Of a stretch of 64,000 bases of DNA, positions 52,374 through 60,988 are shown one piece after another. The DNA comes from JAWHQP01 sp032586195. GTDB lineage: Bacteria; Pseudomonadota; Gammaproteobacteria; Enterobacterales; Pasteurellaceae. Under the pieces are notes generated by a model. That model ran no database searches. It had not been told where the DNA came from and saw only the letters and a program-made list of their open reading frames with translations. The position numbers were made by a program, and so were the translations under genes. The stretch is from assembly GCA_032586195.1 (NCBI GenBank), contig JAWHQP010000003.1:245955-309954 (forward strand), in the 5' to 3' direction. Each line of letters begins with the position of its first letter. The first letter of the stretch is position 1.

Positions 52374-53048
52374 ATGATCAAAACTCAAAAAAACAGCACC
52401 GCACTTTGCGCGCTTGACCGTCGCCGCTTAAACGTGATGAACGCCCTGGTGGAGCATTACGGCGAACAGTGTTGGTGGGAAAGTGAAGATTGGCTGGCGG
52501 ATTGGGTTTCGATGATATTGATACAGCAGACTACGCAAGCCAACGCCGAAAAAGCCTTGACGAATTTGTCGGGCGTATTGAGCGTGGAATGGCTGCACAA
52601 TGTCACCTTGGACGAACTGCAACAGCGGATTATGCCTGCGGGTTTTTACAAACAGAAAGCCAATTACCTGAAAAATCTGATGATATGGTTTGCCAAATTC
52701 AAGTTTGATCTTGCCGCCTGCCATACCTTGCCCACCGCCGAGTTGCGCCGCGAACTGCTGGCGATTAAAGGCGTGGGGGAGGAAACCGCCGATTCGATGT
52801 TGATGTATATTTTTGCTCGTAAGGCTTTTATTGCTGATCAATACGCCTTGCGGCTGTTTCGCCGTTTGGGTTTGGGCAATTATCCTAATTACAACAAAAT
52901 GCGGCAGGATTTCAATCGGTTAACCGAACATGCCAGCCTTAAACAGTGCAAAGAATGGCACGCCTGTATTGATGTGCACGGTAAAGTGTTTCGGATGAAT
53001 CCGGGGCTGGATGAAAGCTTTTTATCGGAGGCCGCTCATGGCTTATGA
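52374..53048 (+). CDS. HhH-GPD DNA glycosylase, MagIII-like
   Basis: This 224-residue endonuclease III-superfamily protein has the helix-hairpin-helix LLAIKGVGEETADSML and the catalytic Asp in FIADQYALRLFRRLG. At the position of the Nth catalytic Lys (GVGRKTA) it has Glu (GVGEETA), and the C-terminal iron-sulfur cysteines are missing, so it should be a monofunctional glycosylase. The IMPAGFYKQKANYLKNL and MLMYIFARKAFIADQYAL stretches resemble Helicobacter MagIII, a 3-methyladenine glycosylase; substrate is inferred from that. An in-frame uptake signal is at 52398. Its end overlaps the ABC permease start by 11 bases. Confidence 0.85.
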   Translation: MIKTQKNSTALCALDRRRLNVMNALVEHYGEQCWWESEDWLADWVSMILIQQTTQANAEKALTNLSGVLSVEWLHNVTLDELQQRIMPAGFYKQKANYLKNLMIWFAKFKFDLAACHTLPTAELRRELLAIKGVGEETADSMLMYIFARKAFIADQYALRLFRRLGLGNYPNYNKMRQDFNRLTEHASLKQCKEWHACIDVHGKVFRMNPGLDESFLSEAAHGL

Positions 53049-53673
53049 GGTGTTTAATATTTTGCTTGAACGGCGTGATTTTTTCGGACAACTGCTGCTG
53101 GAACATCTGGCGATTGCCGGCAGTGCGGCAATATTGGCGGCGATACTTGGCATTGCGTTAGGGATCATAATCAGTGAAAAAACCGTGCTTGCTCCGGTGG
53201 TGCTGCAAGCTAATAATCTGCTTTACACTATTCCGTCCATTTCGTTGTTCGGTTTGTTAATTCCGTTATCGGGCATTGGCAACGGCACGGCGATTATCGC
53301 TCTTACGCTCTACGGCTTGCTGCCGATGGTGGGTTCAACCCATTCGGGGATTAAACATATCGATCCCGCTATTATCCAGGCGGCAACGGCGATGGGCAGT
53401 TCCCGCCGTCAGCTGTTGGCCAAGATTAAACTGCCGCTGGCCTTGCCGGCCATTCTCACCGCGTTGCGTACCATGCTGGTAATGACCGTTTCGCTGACGG
53501 GAATTGCCTCTTTTATTGGCGCGGGAGGCTTGGGCGTGGCGATTTATCGCGGTATCACCACTAACAATATGGCCCTGACCGTAGCGGGCAGTCTGCTGAT
53601 TATGGCGTTGGCATTCCTCGCTGATTTTGCCGTGGCAAGCATAGAAAAACACCTCAAATGGCGACAACCTTAA
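53038..53673 (+). CDS. Osmoprotectant-type ABC transporter permease
   Basis: This 211-residue inner-membrane protein has about five or six helices and the BPD-transp-1 EAA loop in IIQAATAMGSSRRQLLAKIKLPLALP. TIPSISLFGLLIPLSGIG near residue 60 is typical of OpuC/YehW-type betaine-choline permeases. The ATG at 53038 is preceded by GGAGG seven bases upstream, inside the glycosylase gene. Only this one permease gene is present, so it probably forms a homodimer. Confidence 0.9.
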   Translation: MAYEVFNILLERRDFFGQLLLEHLAIAGSAAILAAILGIALGIIISEKTVLAPVVLQANNLLYTIPSISLFGLLIPLSGIGNGTAIIALTLYGLLPMVGSTHSGIKHIDPAIIQAATAMGSSRRQLLAKIKLPLALPAILTALRTMLVMTVSLTGIASFIGAGGLGVAIYRGITTNNMALTVAGSLLIMALAFLADFAVASIEKHLKWRQP

Positions 53674-53684
53674 GGAGAAAAGAG

Positions 53685-54575
53685 ATGTTATTCAAAAGCA
53701 TTTGTAAACCGGCGGTTCTGGCGATCGGCTGTTTGTTTTTAACGGCTTGCAATGAACAAAAAGCGATTGTTCACATCGCCGCCAAACCGATGGTTGAGCA
53801 GTTTATTATGGCGGAAATGCTGGGGCTGCTGATTGAACAAAACAGCGATTTAAAGGTGGATATCAAAAAGGGTATCGGCGGCGGAACGGCGAATATCCAC
53901 CCCGCGATGCTAAAGGGCGAATTTGATTTATACCCCGAATATACGGGCACGGCGTGGCTTTATGTGTTGAAAAAAGCACCGCTGACGGACGATAAAGCCC
54001 TGTTTGACGAGCTGCAACAAGATTATGCCAAACTGGGCCTGCAGTGGGTCGGGCTGTACGGTTTTAATAACACCTTTGGCTTGGCGGTACGAACCGAGCT
54101 TGCCGAAAAAAATCAGTTGCAAACTTTTGCCGAACTTGCCGCCATCTCACCGCAGTTGGATTTCGGGGCGGAATATGATTTCTTTGAGCGTGAAGACGGT
54201 TATAAAGGCTTGCAGAAAACTTACGGCTTTGCGTTCAACCAGGTGCGTGATTTGGATATCGGCTTGAAATATCAGGCGCTTTTGCAAAATCAAGTAGCGG
54301 CCATCAATGTGTTCACCACTGACGGGCAGCTTGCCGACCCGCAAATCAAGCTGTTAGAAGACGACAAACATTTTTACCCGAGTTATTACGCCGGCACGGT
54401 AATTCGCACGGAAACTCTGCAGCAACACCCCGAATTAAAGGCGATCCTGCAGCAATTGGACGGTAAAATCAGTAATCGGGAAATGGCGGAAATGAATGCG
54501 GCGGTGGAAATCGAGGGTAAGGACGAAAAAACCGTGGCAAAAGCCTTTTTACAGCGTAAAGGGCTGCTGAAATGA
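53685..54575 (+). CDS. Osmoprotectant-type ABC transporter binding lipoprotein
   Basis: This 296-residue protein begins with a lipoprotein signal (lipobox LTAC, Cys near residue 23) and carries an OpuAC-type substrate-binding fold: VHIAAKPMVEQFIMAEML, IKKGIGGGTANIHPAML, LYPEYTGTAWLYVL. Such proteins bind quaternary amines such as glycine betaine or choline. The ATG at 53685 has TAAGGAG upstream; a longer frame has no ribosome site. Its stop overlaps the ATPase start (ATGA). Confidence 0.92.
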   Translation: MLFKSICKPAVLAIGCLFLTACNEQKAIVHIAAKPMVEQFIMAEMLGLLIEQNSDLKVDIKKGIGGGTANIHPAMLKGEFDLYPEYTGTAWLYVLKKAPLTDDKALFDELQQDYAKLGLQWVGLYGFNNTFGLAVRTELAEKNQLQTFAELAAISPQLDFGAEYDFFEREDGYKGLQKTYGFAFNQVRDLDIGLKYQALLQNQVAAINVFTTDGQLADPQIKLLEDDKHFYPSYYAGTVIRTETLQQHPELKAILQQLDGKISNREMAEMNAAVEIEGKDEKTVAKAFLQRKGLLK

Positions 54576-55288
54576 TTCACTTTGATCGGGTGGGCAAAAG
54601 CTTTGGTAACCATACCATATTGCAGAATATTTCCCTGCATATAGAACGAGGCGAATTGGTGACTCTTATCGGGCGCTCGGGCAGCGGCAAAACTACCTTG
54701 CTGCGATTGATTAACGGTTTGGAAAAGGCCACGTCGGGCGAGATAAGCGTGTTGGGGCAATCTTTGTCAAGCGCGGATCTGGTGCGGCTGCGGCGCAAAA
54801 TCGGCTATGTGATACAAGAAAACGGCTTGTTTCCTCATTTGACCGTATTTGACAATATTGCCTATGTGCTGAATTTGCAACGTGAGCCGAAAAGCCTTAT
54901 CCGCCCGAGGGTGGCGGAGCTGTTAAATCTGCTTGAATTGCCCTCTGAACTGGCACGGAAGTATCCTCACCAGCTTTCGGGCGGACAAAAACAACGGGTC
55001 GGCATTGCCAGAGCCTTGGCGGCAAAGCCTGATATTGTGCTGATGGACGAGCCCTTTAGCGCTTTAGACGAACTCACCCGAGCCAATTTGCAGCAACAAA
55101 TCAAACAGTTATGGCAAACCCTCGGTACAACCATTATTTTTATCACCCACGATATTCAGGAAGCGTTACAGCTGGGCAGTAAAGTGCTGGTGCTGGAACA
55201 GGGAACAATCAGCCAATACGCCAGCCCCGATATATTGCTTGCCGAGCCCGCCACACCGTTTATCGCGTCATTAACAAGAGGAAAATAA
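54572..55288 (+). CDS. Osmoprotectant-type ABC transporter ATPase
   Basis: This 238-residue ATPase has Walker A GRSGSGKTTLL, the signature LSGGQKQRVGIARAL, Walker B IVLMDEPFSALDE and the switch His in IFITHDIQEAL. It belongs to the OpuA/ProV-like subfamily by similarity, but the C-terminal CBS domains of ProV/OpuAA are absent, so ionic-strength gating through CBS is not expected. It overlaps the binding-protein gene by four bases. Confidence 0.93.
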   Translation: MIHFDRVGKSFGNHTILQNISLHIERGELVTLIGRSGSGKTTLLRLINGLEKATSGEISVLGQSLSSADLVRLRRKIGYVIQENGLFPHLTVFDNIAYVLNLQREPKSLIRPRVAELLNLLELPSELARKYPHQLSGGQKQRVGIARALAAKPDIVLMDEPFSALDELTRANLQQQIKQLWQTLGTTIIFITHDIQEALQLGSKVLVLEQGTISQYASPDILLAEPATPFIASLTRGK

Positions 55289-55290
55289 TC

Positions 55291-56247
55291 ATGCAAACCA
55301 TGAAAGCGGCGGTATTGATCCGCCCTTGTACGGCAGAAGAATTTACCGTGAGTGAAGTACCCGTGCCTGCCGTAAAAAGCGGCTGGGTACTGGTGAAAAT
55401 CCGTGCCTTCGGGCTGAACCGGGCGGAAATTTATACCCGGCAAGGGCTTTCGCCGAGCGTAAAATTGCCCCGCATTATCGGCATTGAATGTGTGGGCGAA
55501 GTGGCGGATCCGAGCGACAGCGGCTTAGCCGTGGGGCAAAAAGTGGTTTCACTGATGAAAGGTCTGGGGCGAGAATTTGACGGCAGTTACGCTGAATACG
55601 CACTTATTCCGAGCAGCCAGGTTTATCCCGTTGAAAGCAACTTAGACTGGGCACTTCTTGCCGCCATTCCCGAGACTTATTACACTGCCTACGGTTCGCT
55701 GTTTTATGCCATGCAAATAGAAGAGGGCAAAACGCTGTTGGTGCGAGGCGGCACCACTGCCGCAGGTCTGGCAGCCATTCAGCTGGCTTGTGCCCAAGGG
55801 CTGAAAGTTTATGCCACCAGCAGAACCGAAGAAAATTTTGCAAAACTCACCGAGCTCGGCGCGGTTGCGCTGACGGACAACGGCAACCTCGCCGACAGCC
55901 TGCCTGAAAAAGTGGACTATGTCTTTGAGCTGGTGGGCGCGGGAACGGTGAAAGACAGCTTAAAATGTGTGAAAAGAGGCGGCAAAGTCTGCTTTACAGG
56001 GATTTTAAGCGGCTGGATTATCAAAGATTTTTACCCTATTGACGATATTCCCAGCGGCGTTTACCTCACTGCGTTTCATTCCGATAACGTCGATGGTGAA
56101 CAAATTCAAGCGATGTTCCGATTTATCCGCCGGCACGCCATCCACATCGCCCCGCCCACAGTTTTCACTCTGGATGAGATCGGCAAAGCGCATAAACTGA
56201 TGGAGGAAAACGCGCTGAGAGGGAAAGCGGTGGTAGTGAATCCGTAG
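55291..56247 (+). CDS. Zinc-independent MDR oxidoreductase (quinone reductase-like)
   Basis: This 318-residue medium-chain reductase/dehydrogenase has the GroES-like N-terminal domain (GLNRAEIYTRQG) and a Rossmann domain with LVRGGTTAAGLAAIQLA as the NADP loop. The zinc-binding cysteines of alcohol dehydrogenases are absent, pointing to an NADPH:quinone reductase or enoyl reductase type. It starts two bases after the ATPase stop, so it is probably co-transcribed with the transporter. Substrate unknown. Confidence 0.88.
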   Translation: MQTMKAAVLIRPCTAEEFTVSEVPVPAVKSGWVLVKIRAFGLNRAEIYTRQGLSPSVKLPRIIGIECVGEVADPSDSGLAVGQKVVSLMKGLGREFDGSYAEYALIPSSQVYPVESNLDWALLAAIPETYYTAYGSLFYAMQIEEGKTLLVRGGTTAAGLAAIQLACAQGLKVYATSRTEENFAKLTELGAVALTDNGNLADSLPEKVDYVFELVGAGTVKDSLKCVKRGGKVCFTGILSGWIIKDFYPIDDIPSGVYLTAFHSDNVDGEQIQAMFRFIRRHAIHIAPPTVFTLDEIGKAHKLMEENALRGKAVVVNP

Positions 56248-56304
56248 CGTTTTTCAACAGCATGAAATACCGCCTGATTCCATTTAGATGGTAATGTTTG
56301 TGTT

Positions 56305-56330
56305 TTTCAAAACTCGCTTTCAAAACTCGC
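56305..56330. repeat. Tandem duplication of TTTCAAAACTCGC
   Basis: The 13-base unit occurs twice in direct succession (56305-56317 and 56318-56330), just before an uptake signal at 56340, in the spacer between convergent MDR and hflX genes. Confidence 0.75.
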
Positions 56331-56389
56331 AAAAACAGCACCGCACTTTATGGTCGTTGACGAGATTTTTCGCAATTTAACTTAACCCA

Positions 56390-57793
56390 TTACTTCAACT
56401 GCAATCGGCAAGATAGTTCGGTTTCATCTTGCGGATAAAACGCTTCTAACTCGGGAAAGCATTTAACCAGTTTCAGCCATTCAATTTTATCAATTCTGAT
56501 TTGCAGCAGAAATTCGCCTTGTCGATTGATTTGTTCCGAACGGATGCAGTTTAACTTATAAAGCTGATGGCGGATTTTGCCGGCCTGCGGCGGTAAGGTT
56601 AGATTGAAGTTGAGGATTTCGTTTTGCAGGCGGGCTTGGAGCGCTCGCAGCAATAAATCGATGCCTTCCCCCGAAACTGCAGAAATGAACACCGCAGTTG
56701 GGTTGTGCTGTTCGTTGTATTCTATATGGGCTGAGACATTTTCCAATCCGTCGATTTTGTTGTACACCAACAGGGTCGGTATGTCCTGCGCGCCGATTTC
56801 TTCCAGCACGGTGTTAACGGCGTCTATATATTCCTGCCTGCGAGCGTCCGCCGCGTCAATAACGTGCAGCAGCAACGAGGCTTGCGAGGTTTCCTGCAAA
56901 GTGGATTTAAAGGCGGAAACAAGATCGTGCGGCAAATCGCGGATAAAGCCCACGGTATCGGCCAGAATGGTGGTGCCGACATCTTGCACGGTTAATTTTC
57001 TCAGCGTGGGATCAAGCGTGGCGAACAGCTGATCCGCCGCATACACATCCGAGCGGGTAAGGCGGTTAAACAGCGTGGATTTGCCCGCATTGGTATAGCC
57101 TACCAGGGAAATCGTCGGGATATCCGCCTTTTGCCGGGTTTGACGGTTTTGCTGCCGTTGTTTTTCCACTTTTGTCAGACGGTTTTGCAGCTGGGTGATA
57201 CGCACCTTAATCAAACGGCGGTCCGTTTCCAGCTGAGTTTCGCCCGGACCTCGCAGGCCAACGGCGCCTTTTTGCTGATCCAGCCCGGTTTTACGCCGTA
57301 CCAGACGAGTGGACAGATGTTTCAGTTGAGCCAGTTCCACCTGTAATTTGCCCTCGTGGGAACGGGCGCGTTGCGCGAAGATATCGAGAATCAGCCCTGT
57401 ACGATCCACCACACGACAGCGGCATAAGGTTTCCAGATTTCGGGTTTGCGCGGGCGTAAGGCTATGATTCACCAGCACTACATTCGCCTTGTGCGATTCC
57501 ACCGCTTGAGCGATTTCTTCCGCTTTGCCTTGTCCGACAAAATATTTTGCCTGTGGCGTGGAGCGGGAAGTGGTGATAATCTGTAGAATCCGCACATTAG
57601 CCGAAACGGCGAGCCGGCGGAATTCCTGCAAATCCTCCTGATTTTTATTTTGTGCGAAAAAAACGTGGACGATAATCGCTTTATCGGAATCCGTATCTGC
57701 AATTTCCAGAGTAGAAATTTCAGGCACGGAAGAACAAAGTGCGGTGTTATAATCCGCACTTCTCTGAGGAACGATATTGAGTTTGTGATTCAA
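56390..57793 (-). CDS. hflX: GTPase HflX, ribosome-rescue factor
   Basis: This 467-residue Obg-HflX-family GTPase splits stalled or heat-damaged 70S ribosomes. The N-terminal HflX domain (AKYFVGQGKAEEIAQA), the GPGETQLETDRR helix region and the G domain with G1 GYTNAGKST, G3 DTVGF and G4 NKID are present. The only plausible start is TTG at 57793, two bases after the hfq stop, with no clear Shine-Dalgarno. It yields a ~38-residue N-terminal extension compared with E. coli, and this extension spans an uptake signal facing a near-match. Translational coupling to hfq is inferred. Confidence 0.93.
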   Translation of the reverse strand: MNHKLNIVPQRSADYNTALCSSVPEISTLEIADTDSDKAIIVHVFFAQNKNQEDLQEFRRLAVSANVRILQIITTSRSTPQAKYFVGQGKAEEIAQAVESHKANVVLVNHSLTPAQTRNLETLCRCRVVDRTGLILDIFAQRARSHEGKLQVELAQLKHLSTRLVRRKTGLDQQKGAVGLRGPGETQLETDRRLIKVRITQLQNRLTKVEKQRQQNRQTRQKADIPTISLVGYTNAGKSTLFNRLTRSDVYAADQLFATLDPTLRKLTVQDVGTTILADTVGFIRDLPHDLVSAFKSTLQETSQASLLLHVIDAADARRQEYIDAVNTVLEEIGAQDIPTLLVYNKIDGLENVSAHIEYNEQHNPTAVFISAVSGEGIDLLLRALQARLQNEILNFNLTLPPQAGKIRHQLYKLNCIRSEQINRQGEFLLQIRIDKIEWLKLVKCFPELEAFYPQDETELSCRLQLK

Positions 57794-57795
57794 TA

Positions 57796-58080
57796 TTATT
57801 CTGAGGCTTCGCTCGCCGGAGTTTCGGCGGCCGGCTGGGGCTGAGCACTGTGTTGTTGATTACTGTTGTGATGCGATACAGTACGAGCTGGAACGACGGT
57901 TGAAATCGCGTGTTTATAAACCATTTGATTCACGGTGTTTTTCAATAAAATTACAAATTGGTCGAAAGATTCGATTTGGCCTTGTAATTTAATTCCGTTC
58001 ACTAAATAAATCGAAACAGGAATACGTTCGCGTCGTAATGCATTTAGGTAAGGATCTTGTAATGATTGTCCTTTTGCCAT
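57796..58080 (-). CDS. hfq: RNA chaperone Hfq
   Basis: This 94-residue Sm-like protein forms a hexamer that pairs small RNAs with mRNAs. Both Sm motifs are visible (PVSIYLVNGIKLQGQIESFD and the distal VYKHAISTVVP with the KH motif). The tail (about 70-94) is Gln/Ala/Pro/Glu-rich and shorter than in E. coli (102 residues). GAGGG lies upstream. It is flanked by miaA and hflX as in most gammaproteobacteria. Confidence 0.98.
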   Translation of the reverse strand: MAKGQSLQDPYLNALRRERIPVSIYLVNGIKLQGQIESFDQFVILLKNTVNQMVYKHAISTVVPARTVSHHNSNQQHSAQPQPAAETPASEASE

Positions 58081-58170
58081 TTGAGTTTCCCTCTTGTTTT
58101 TTGTCGTTTAACGTTTAGGTATGAAATTGGGGTGTTTCTATGTGTCTCCCGCTGGCAAATATAGCAAGTT

Positions 58171-59118
58171 TTACGCCTTTTGCATAGCTAAATCAAAAGC
58201 CAATTTGACAATTTCTTTATTTTGCCGCGGTTGCAAGCTGTCTAACCACTGCAGCGGCGATTTCCAGCCGCGCAGCCAGGTAATCTGCCGTTTTGCCAGC
58301 TGACGGGTAGCAAAGATGCCGCGGTTGACCATTTCTTCATGGCTGTAATCGCCGTGTAAATATTCCCACATCTGGCGATAGCCCACGCAGCGGACGGATG
58401 GTAGATCGGCGTGCAGATCTCCGCGGGCGCAGAGTTTTTCCACTTCCCGCTGAAAACCCTGTTCGATCATACGGTGGAAACGCAGTTCAATGCGTTGGTG
58501 CAGAATAGCCCGTTCCGTCGGCGCAATGGCGAACTGTAACAGTTGATAGGGCAATTCTTCACCTTTTTGCCGGGTGAGTTCCGTCATGGATTTACCTGAA
58601 ATATAAAACACTTCTAAAGCCCGATTAATGCGTTGGCTATCGTTGGGGTTAATGCGTGCCGCCGCGATAGGATCAATTTGGGTCAATTCCTTGTGCAATT
58701 CCGCCCAGCCCACGGCTGCAGCCTTTTCTTCAATAGCAAGGCGGATTTGCTCATCCGCCCGCGGCAAGGGAGAAAGCCCTTCCAGCAGAGCTTTGTAATA
58801 TAACATGGTGCCGCCTACCAGTAATGGAATTTTACCTTGTGAACTAATATCAGCCATTTCCCGCAGAGCGTCGGAGCGAAAATTGGCGGCGGAATAACTT
58901 TCCGCCGGGTCGAGAATGTCAATTAAACGATGAGGAGCCTGTGCCAGTTCCGCCGGGCTCGGTTTGGCGGTACCGATATCCATTCCTTTGTAAACTAAAG
59001 CGGAATCGACGCTGATGATTTCCAGCGGCAATTCACGGCATAGTTCAATGGCGAGATCGGTTTTACCTGAGGCGGTCGGTCCCATCAGAAAAACGGCAAT
59101 AGGTTTTTTTTGTTCCAT
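58171..59118 (-). CDS. miaA: tRNA dimethylallyltransferase
   Basis: This 315-residue enzyme adds the isopentenyl group to A37 of tRNAs reading UNN codons. The P-loop GPTASGKTDLA at the N-terminus, DSALVYKGMDIGTAKP (with Asp and catalytic Thr), LVGGTMLYYKAL and the ATRQLAKRQITWLRGW helix are diagnostic. Its ATG follows the mutL stop directly (TAAATG). Confidence 0.97.
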   Translation of the reverse strand: MEQKKPIAVFLMGPTASGKTDLAIELCRELPLEIISVDSALVYKGMDIGTAKPSPAELAQAPHRLIDILDPAESYSAANFRSDALREMADISSQGKIPLLVGGTMLYYKALLEGLSPLPRADEQIRLAIEEKAAAVGWAELHKELTQIDPIAAARINPNDSQRINRALEVFYISGKSMTELTRQKGEELPYQLLQFAIAPTERAILHQRIELRFHRMIEQGFQREVEKLCARGDLHADLPSVRCVGYRQMWEYLHGDYSHEEMVNRGIFATRQLAKRQITWLRGWKSPLQWLDSLQPRQNKEIVKLAFDLAMQKA

Positions 59119-60978
59119 TTATCGTGTCAGAAATTGGTTAAAATCAACGGTAATCAGCAGTGATTGCAGGGTGAATTCTTTTTGTTTATCAATCAGTTGC
59201 TCGGTATCGGTAAGCAGCGTTACGGCATCGGAAAAAATGCGGATCTCCGCCGGTTCGATATGTTCGCAAAGTGCGGTGACGAAATCGGCGGTTTTTTCGC
59301 TTTCAGCCGTCAGCGCGGCCAGCACCAAATGTTGTAAATTCTGCTGCCGCAGGCATGTCGGCACGGCATTCAGGGTAATGCGTTGCTGGCTTAGGTGCTC
59401 ACTGAATTCAAAACCAGCTTGCGCAAACAGGGATTTTTGCGCCGCCCATTGCGCTTGCTGTGCTTCGTTCAACCGAAACACCACGGGAATCAGTAACGGC
59501 TGAGTGCCGATTTCTTTTTGCAACAGCTGCAAACAGAAGTTAAGCCGCTGCAAGGGCTCTAGCGGCAGTAAATAGAATCGGCCGTTCTGTTGCAGCAGCA
59601 GCGCTTTGTCTTCCACTAAGGCTAAGGCGCGCAGTACATGATTCGGCGGCTCATTCACCGGCGGTTGCGCTATTGCGGGCTTGGTTTCGGGCTGCGGCGC
59701 GGGCATCGATTCTGTTTGCATTAGCTGCCGGTACGCCTGCCGTTCGGTTTTGGTCGGGGCGGATTGGCTATATTTTGGGGTAAATGACGGAGCAAAGTGC
59801 GGTGTCAAATTTTCGAGTTTTTGCCCGCCTGTCGGGGAATATGAACGTTCAAACATATTCCGCCCCGCCGCTGCACGGTTTTTTTGTCCCGCCGAGGTTT
59901 GCCAAAGCGGGGCAGGCTCTTTTACTGCCTCGGCACGCTGATCGGATGCCGGCGGAAGATTCAATTCGGGAAAATGAGCCTGAGTCGAACCGAGAGCGTT
60001 TTCAATGCCTTGGCAGATAAAGTCATGGATTAAGCGTGACTGATGGAAGCGAACTTCGTGCTTGGTCGGGTGCACGTTCACATCGACTTCGGTGGGATTC
60101 AAATCGAGAAACAGCACAAAAGCGGGATAGTGCTCGCTTGGCAAATGCTCGGCGTAGGCTTGGCGAATGGCGTGATTAATCACTTTGTCACGCACCATGC
60201 GGCCGTTGATATAGCAGTAGGCCAAATCATTTTGCGGACGGATGAATTGCGGTACGGCAATCCAACCGTGCAGATGCAGCTCATCATGTTTCCAATCGAT
60301 TTGTAAAGCGTGCCGTACAAAATCCTCACCGCAGATGGCCGCGACACGTTTGAGCTGCTGGGTTTGATCAAGGGCCGTGCGGTATTGGCGAACAGGTTTG
60401 CCGTTGTGGCTGAGGGTGAAGCCGATGGCAGGCTTGGCTAACGCTATGCGGCGGATGACTTCATCGATATGGGCAAATTCGGTTTTATCGGTACGTAAAA
60501 ATTTACGCCGGGCGGGTGTGTTAAAAAAAAGATTCGCCACTTCCACCGTGGTGCCCACCGGGTGGGACGCGGGTTTGACGGTGGTTTCCATATCACGCCC
60601 CTGCGCATATACCTGCCACGCTTCGTTTTGTTCCGCGGTGCGGGAGGTGAGGGTAAGACGGGAAACCGAACTGATACTTGCCAACGCCTCGCCGCGAAAG
60701 CCGAGGCTTAAAATTGTATCAAGGTCTTCCAACGTGGCGATTTTACTGGTCGCATGGCGGGCAAGAGCAAGGGCGAGTTCCTGCTTGGCGATGCCGATAC
60801 CGTTGTCACGGATACGAATCAGCGTCGCTCCGCCGTTTTCAATGTCGATACGAATCTGGGTCGCCCCCGCATCAAGGCTGTTTTCCACCAATTCTTTCAC
60901 TACCGAGGCGGGACGTTCCACCACTTCACCCGCGGCAATTTGGTTGGCAAGCTGTGGAGGCAGAATTTGAATTGGCAT
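59119..60978 (-). CDS. mutL: DNA mismatch repair protein MutL
   Basis: This 619-residue GHKL ATPase couples MutS to MutH and UvrD. The N-terminal motifs are ELVENSLDAGATQI, RDNGIGI and GFRGEALASISSVSRL; the middle (about 340-430) is Pro/Gln-rich linker, and the C-terminal dimerisation domain lacks the DQHAxxER endonuclease motif, as in other MutH-containing bacteria. I start at the ATG at 60978 (AGGAACG upstream); the longer frame adds 31 basic residues overlapping amiB. Uptake signals at 59269 and 59795 are in frame. Confidence 0.97.
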   Translation of the reverse strand: MPIQILPPQLANQIAAGEVVERPASVVKELVENSLDAGATQIRIDIENGGATLIRIRDNGIGIAKQELALALARHATSKIATLEDLDTILSLGFRGEALASISSVSRLTLTSRTAEQNEAWQVYAQGRDMETTVKPASHPVGTTVEVANLFFNTPARRKFLRTDKTEFAHIDEVIRRIALAKPAIGFTLSHNGKPVRQYRTALDQTQQLKRVAAICGEDFVRHALQIDWKHDELHLHGWIAVPQFIRPQNDLAYCYINGRMVRDKVINHAIRQAYAEHLPSEHYPAFVLFLDLNPTEVDVNVHPTKHEVRFHQSRLIHDFICQGIENALGSTQAHFPELNLPPASDQRAEAVKEPAPLWQTSAGQKNRAAAGRNMFERSYSPTGGQKLENLTPHFAPSFTPKYSQSAPTKTERQAYRQLMQTESMPAPQPETKPAIAQPPVNEPPNHVLRALALVEDKALLLQQNGRFYLLPLEPLQRLNFCLQLLQKEIGTQPLLIPVVFRLNEAQQAQWAAQKSLFAQAGFEFSEHLSQQRITLNAVPTCLRQQNLQHLVLAALTAESEKTADFVTALCEHIEPAEIRIFSDAVTLLTDTEQLIDKQKEFTLQSLLITVDFNQFLTR

Positions 60979-60988
60979 AATCGTTCCT

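Noticed and set aside
60377..60970. 197-residue plus-strand frame opposite mutL
   Set aside because: It mirrors the MutL ATPase domain; composition is rich in Arg and Ser as expected for an antisense shadow.
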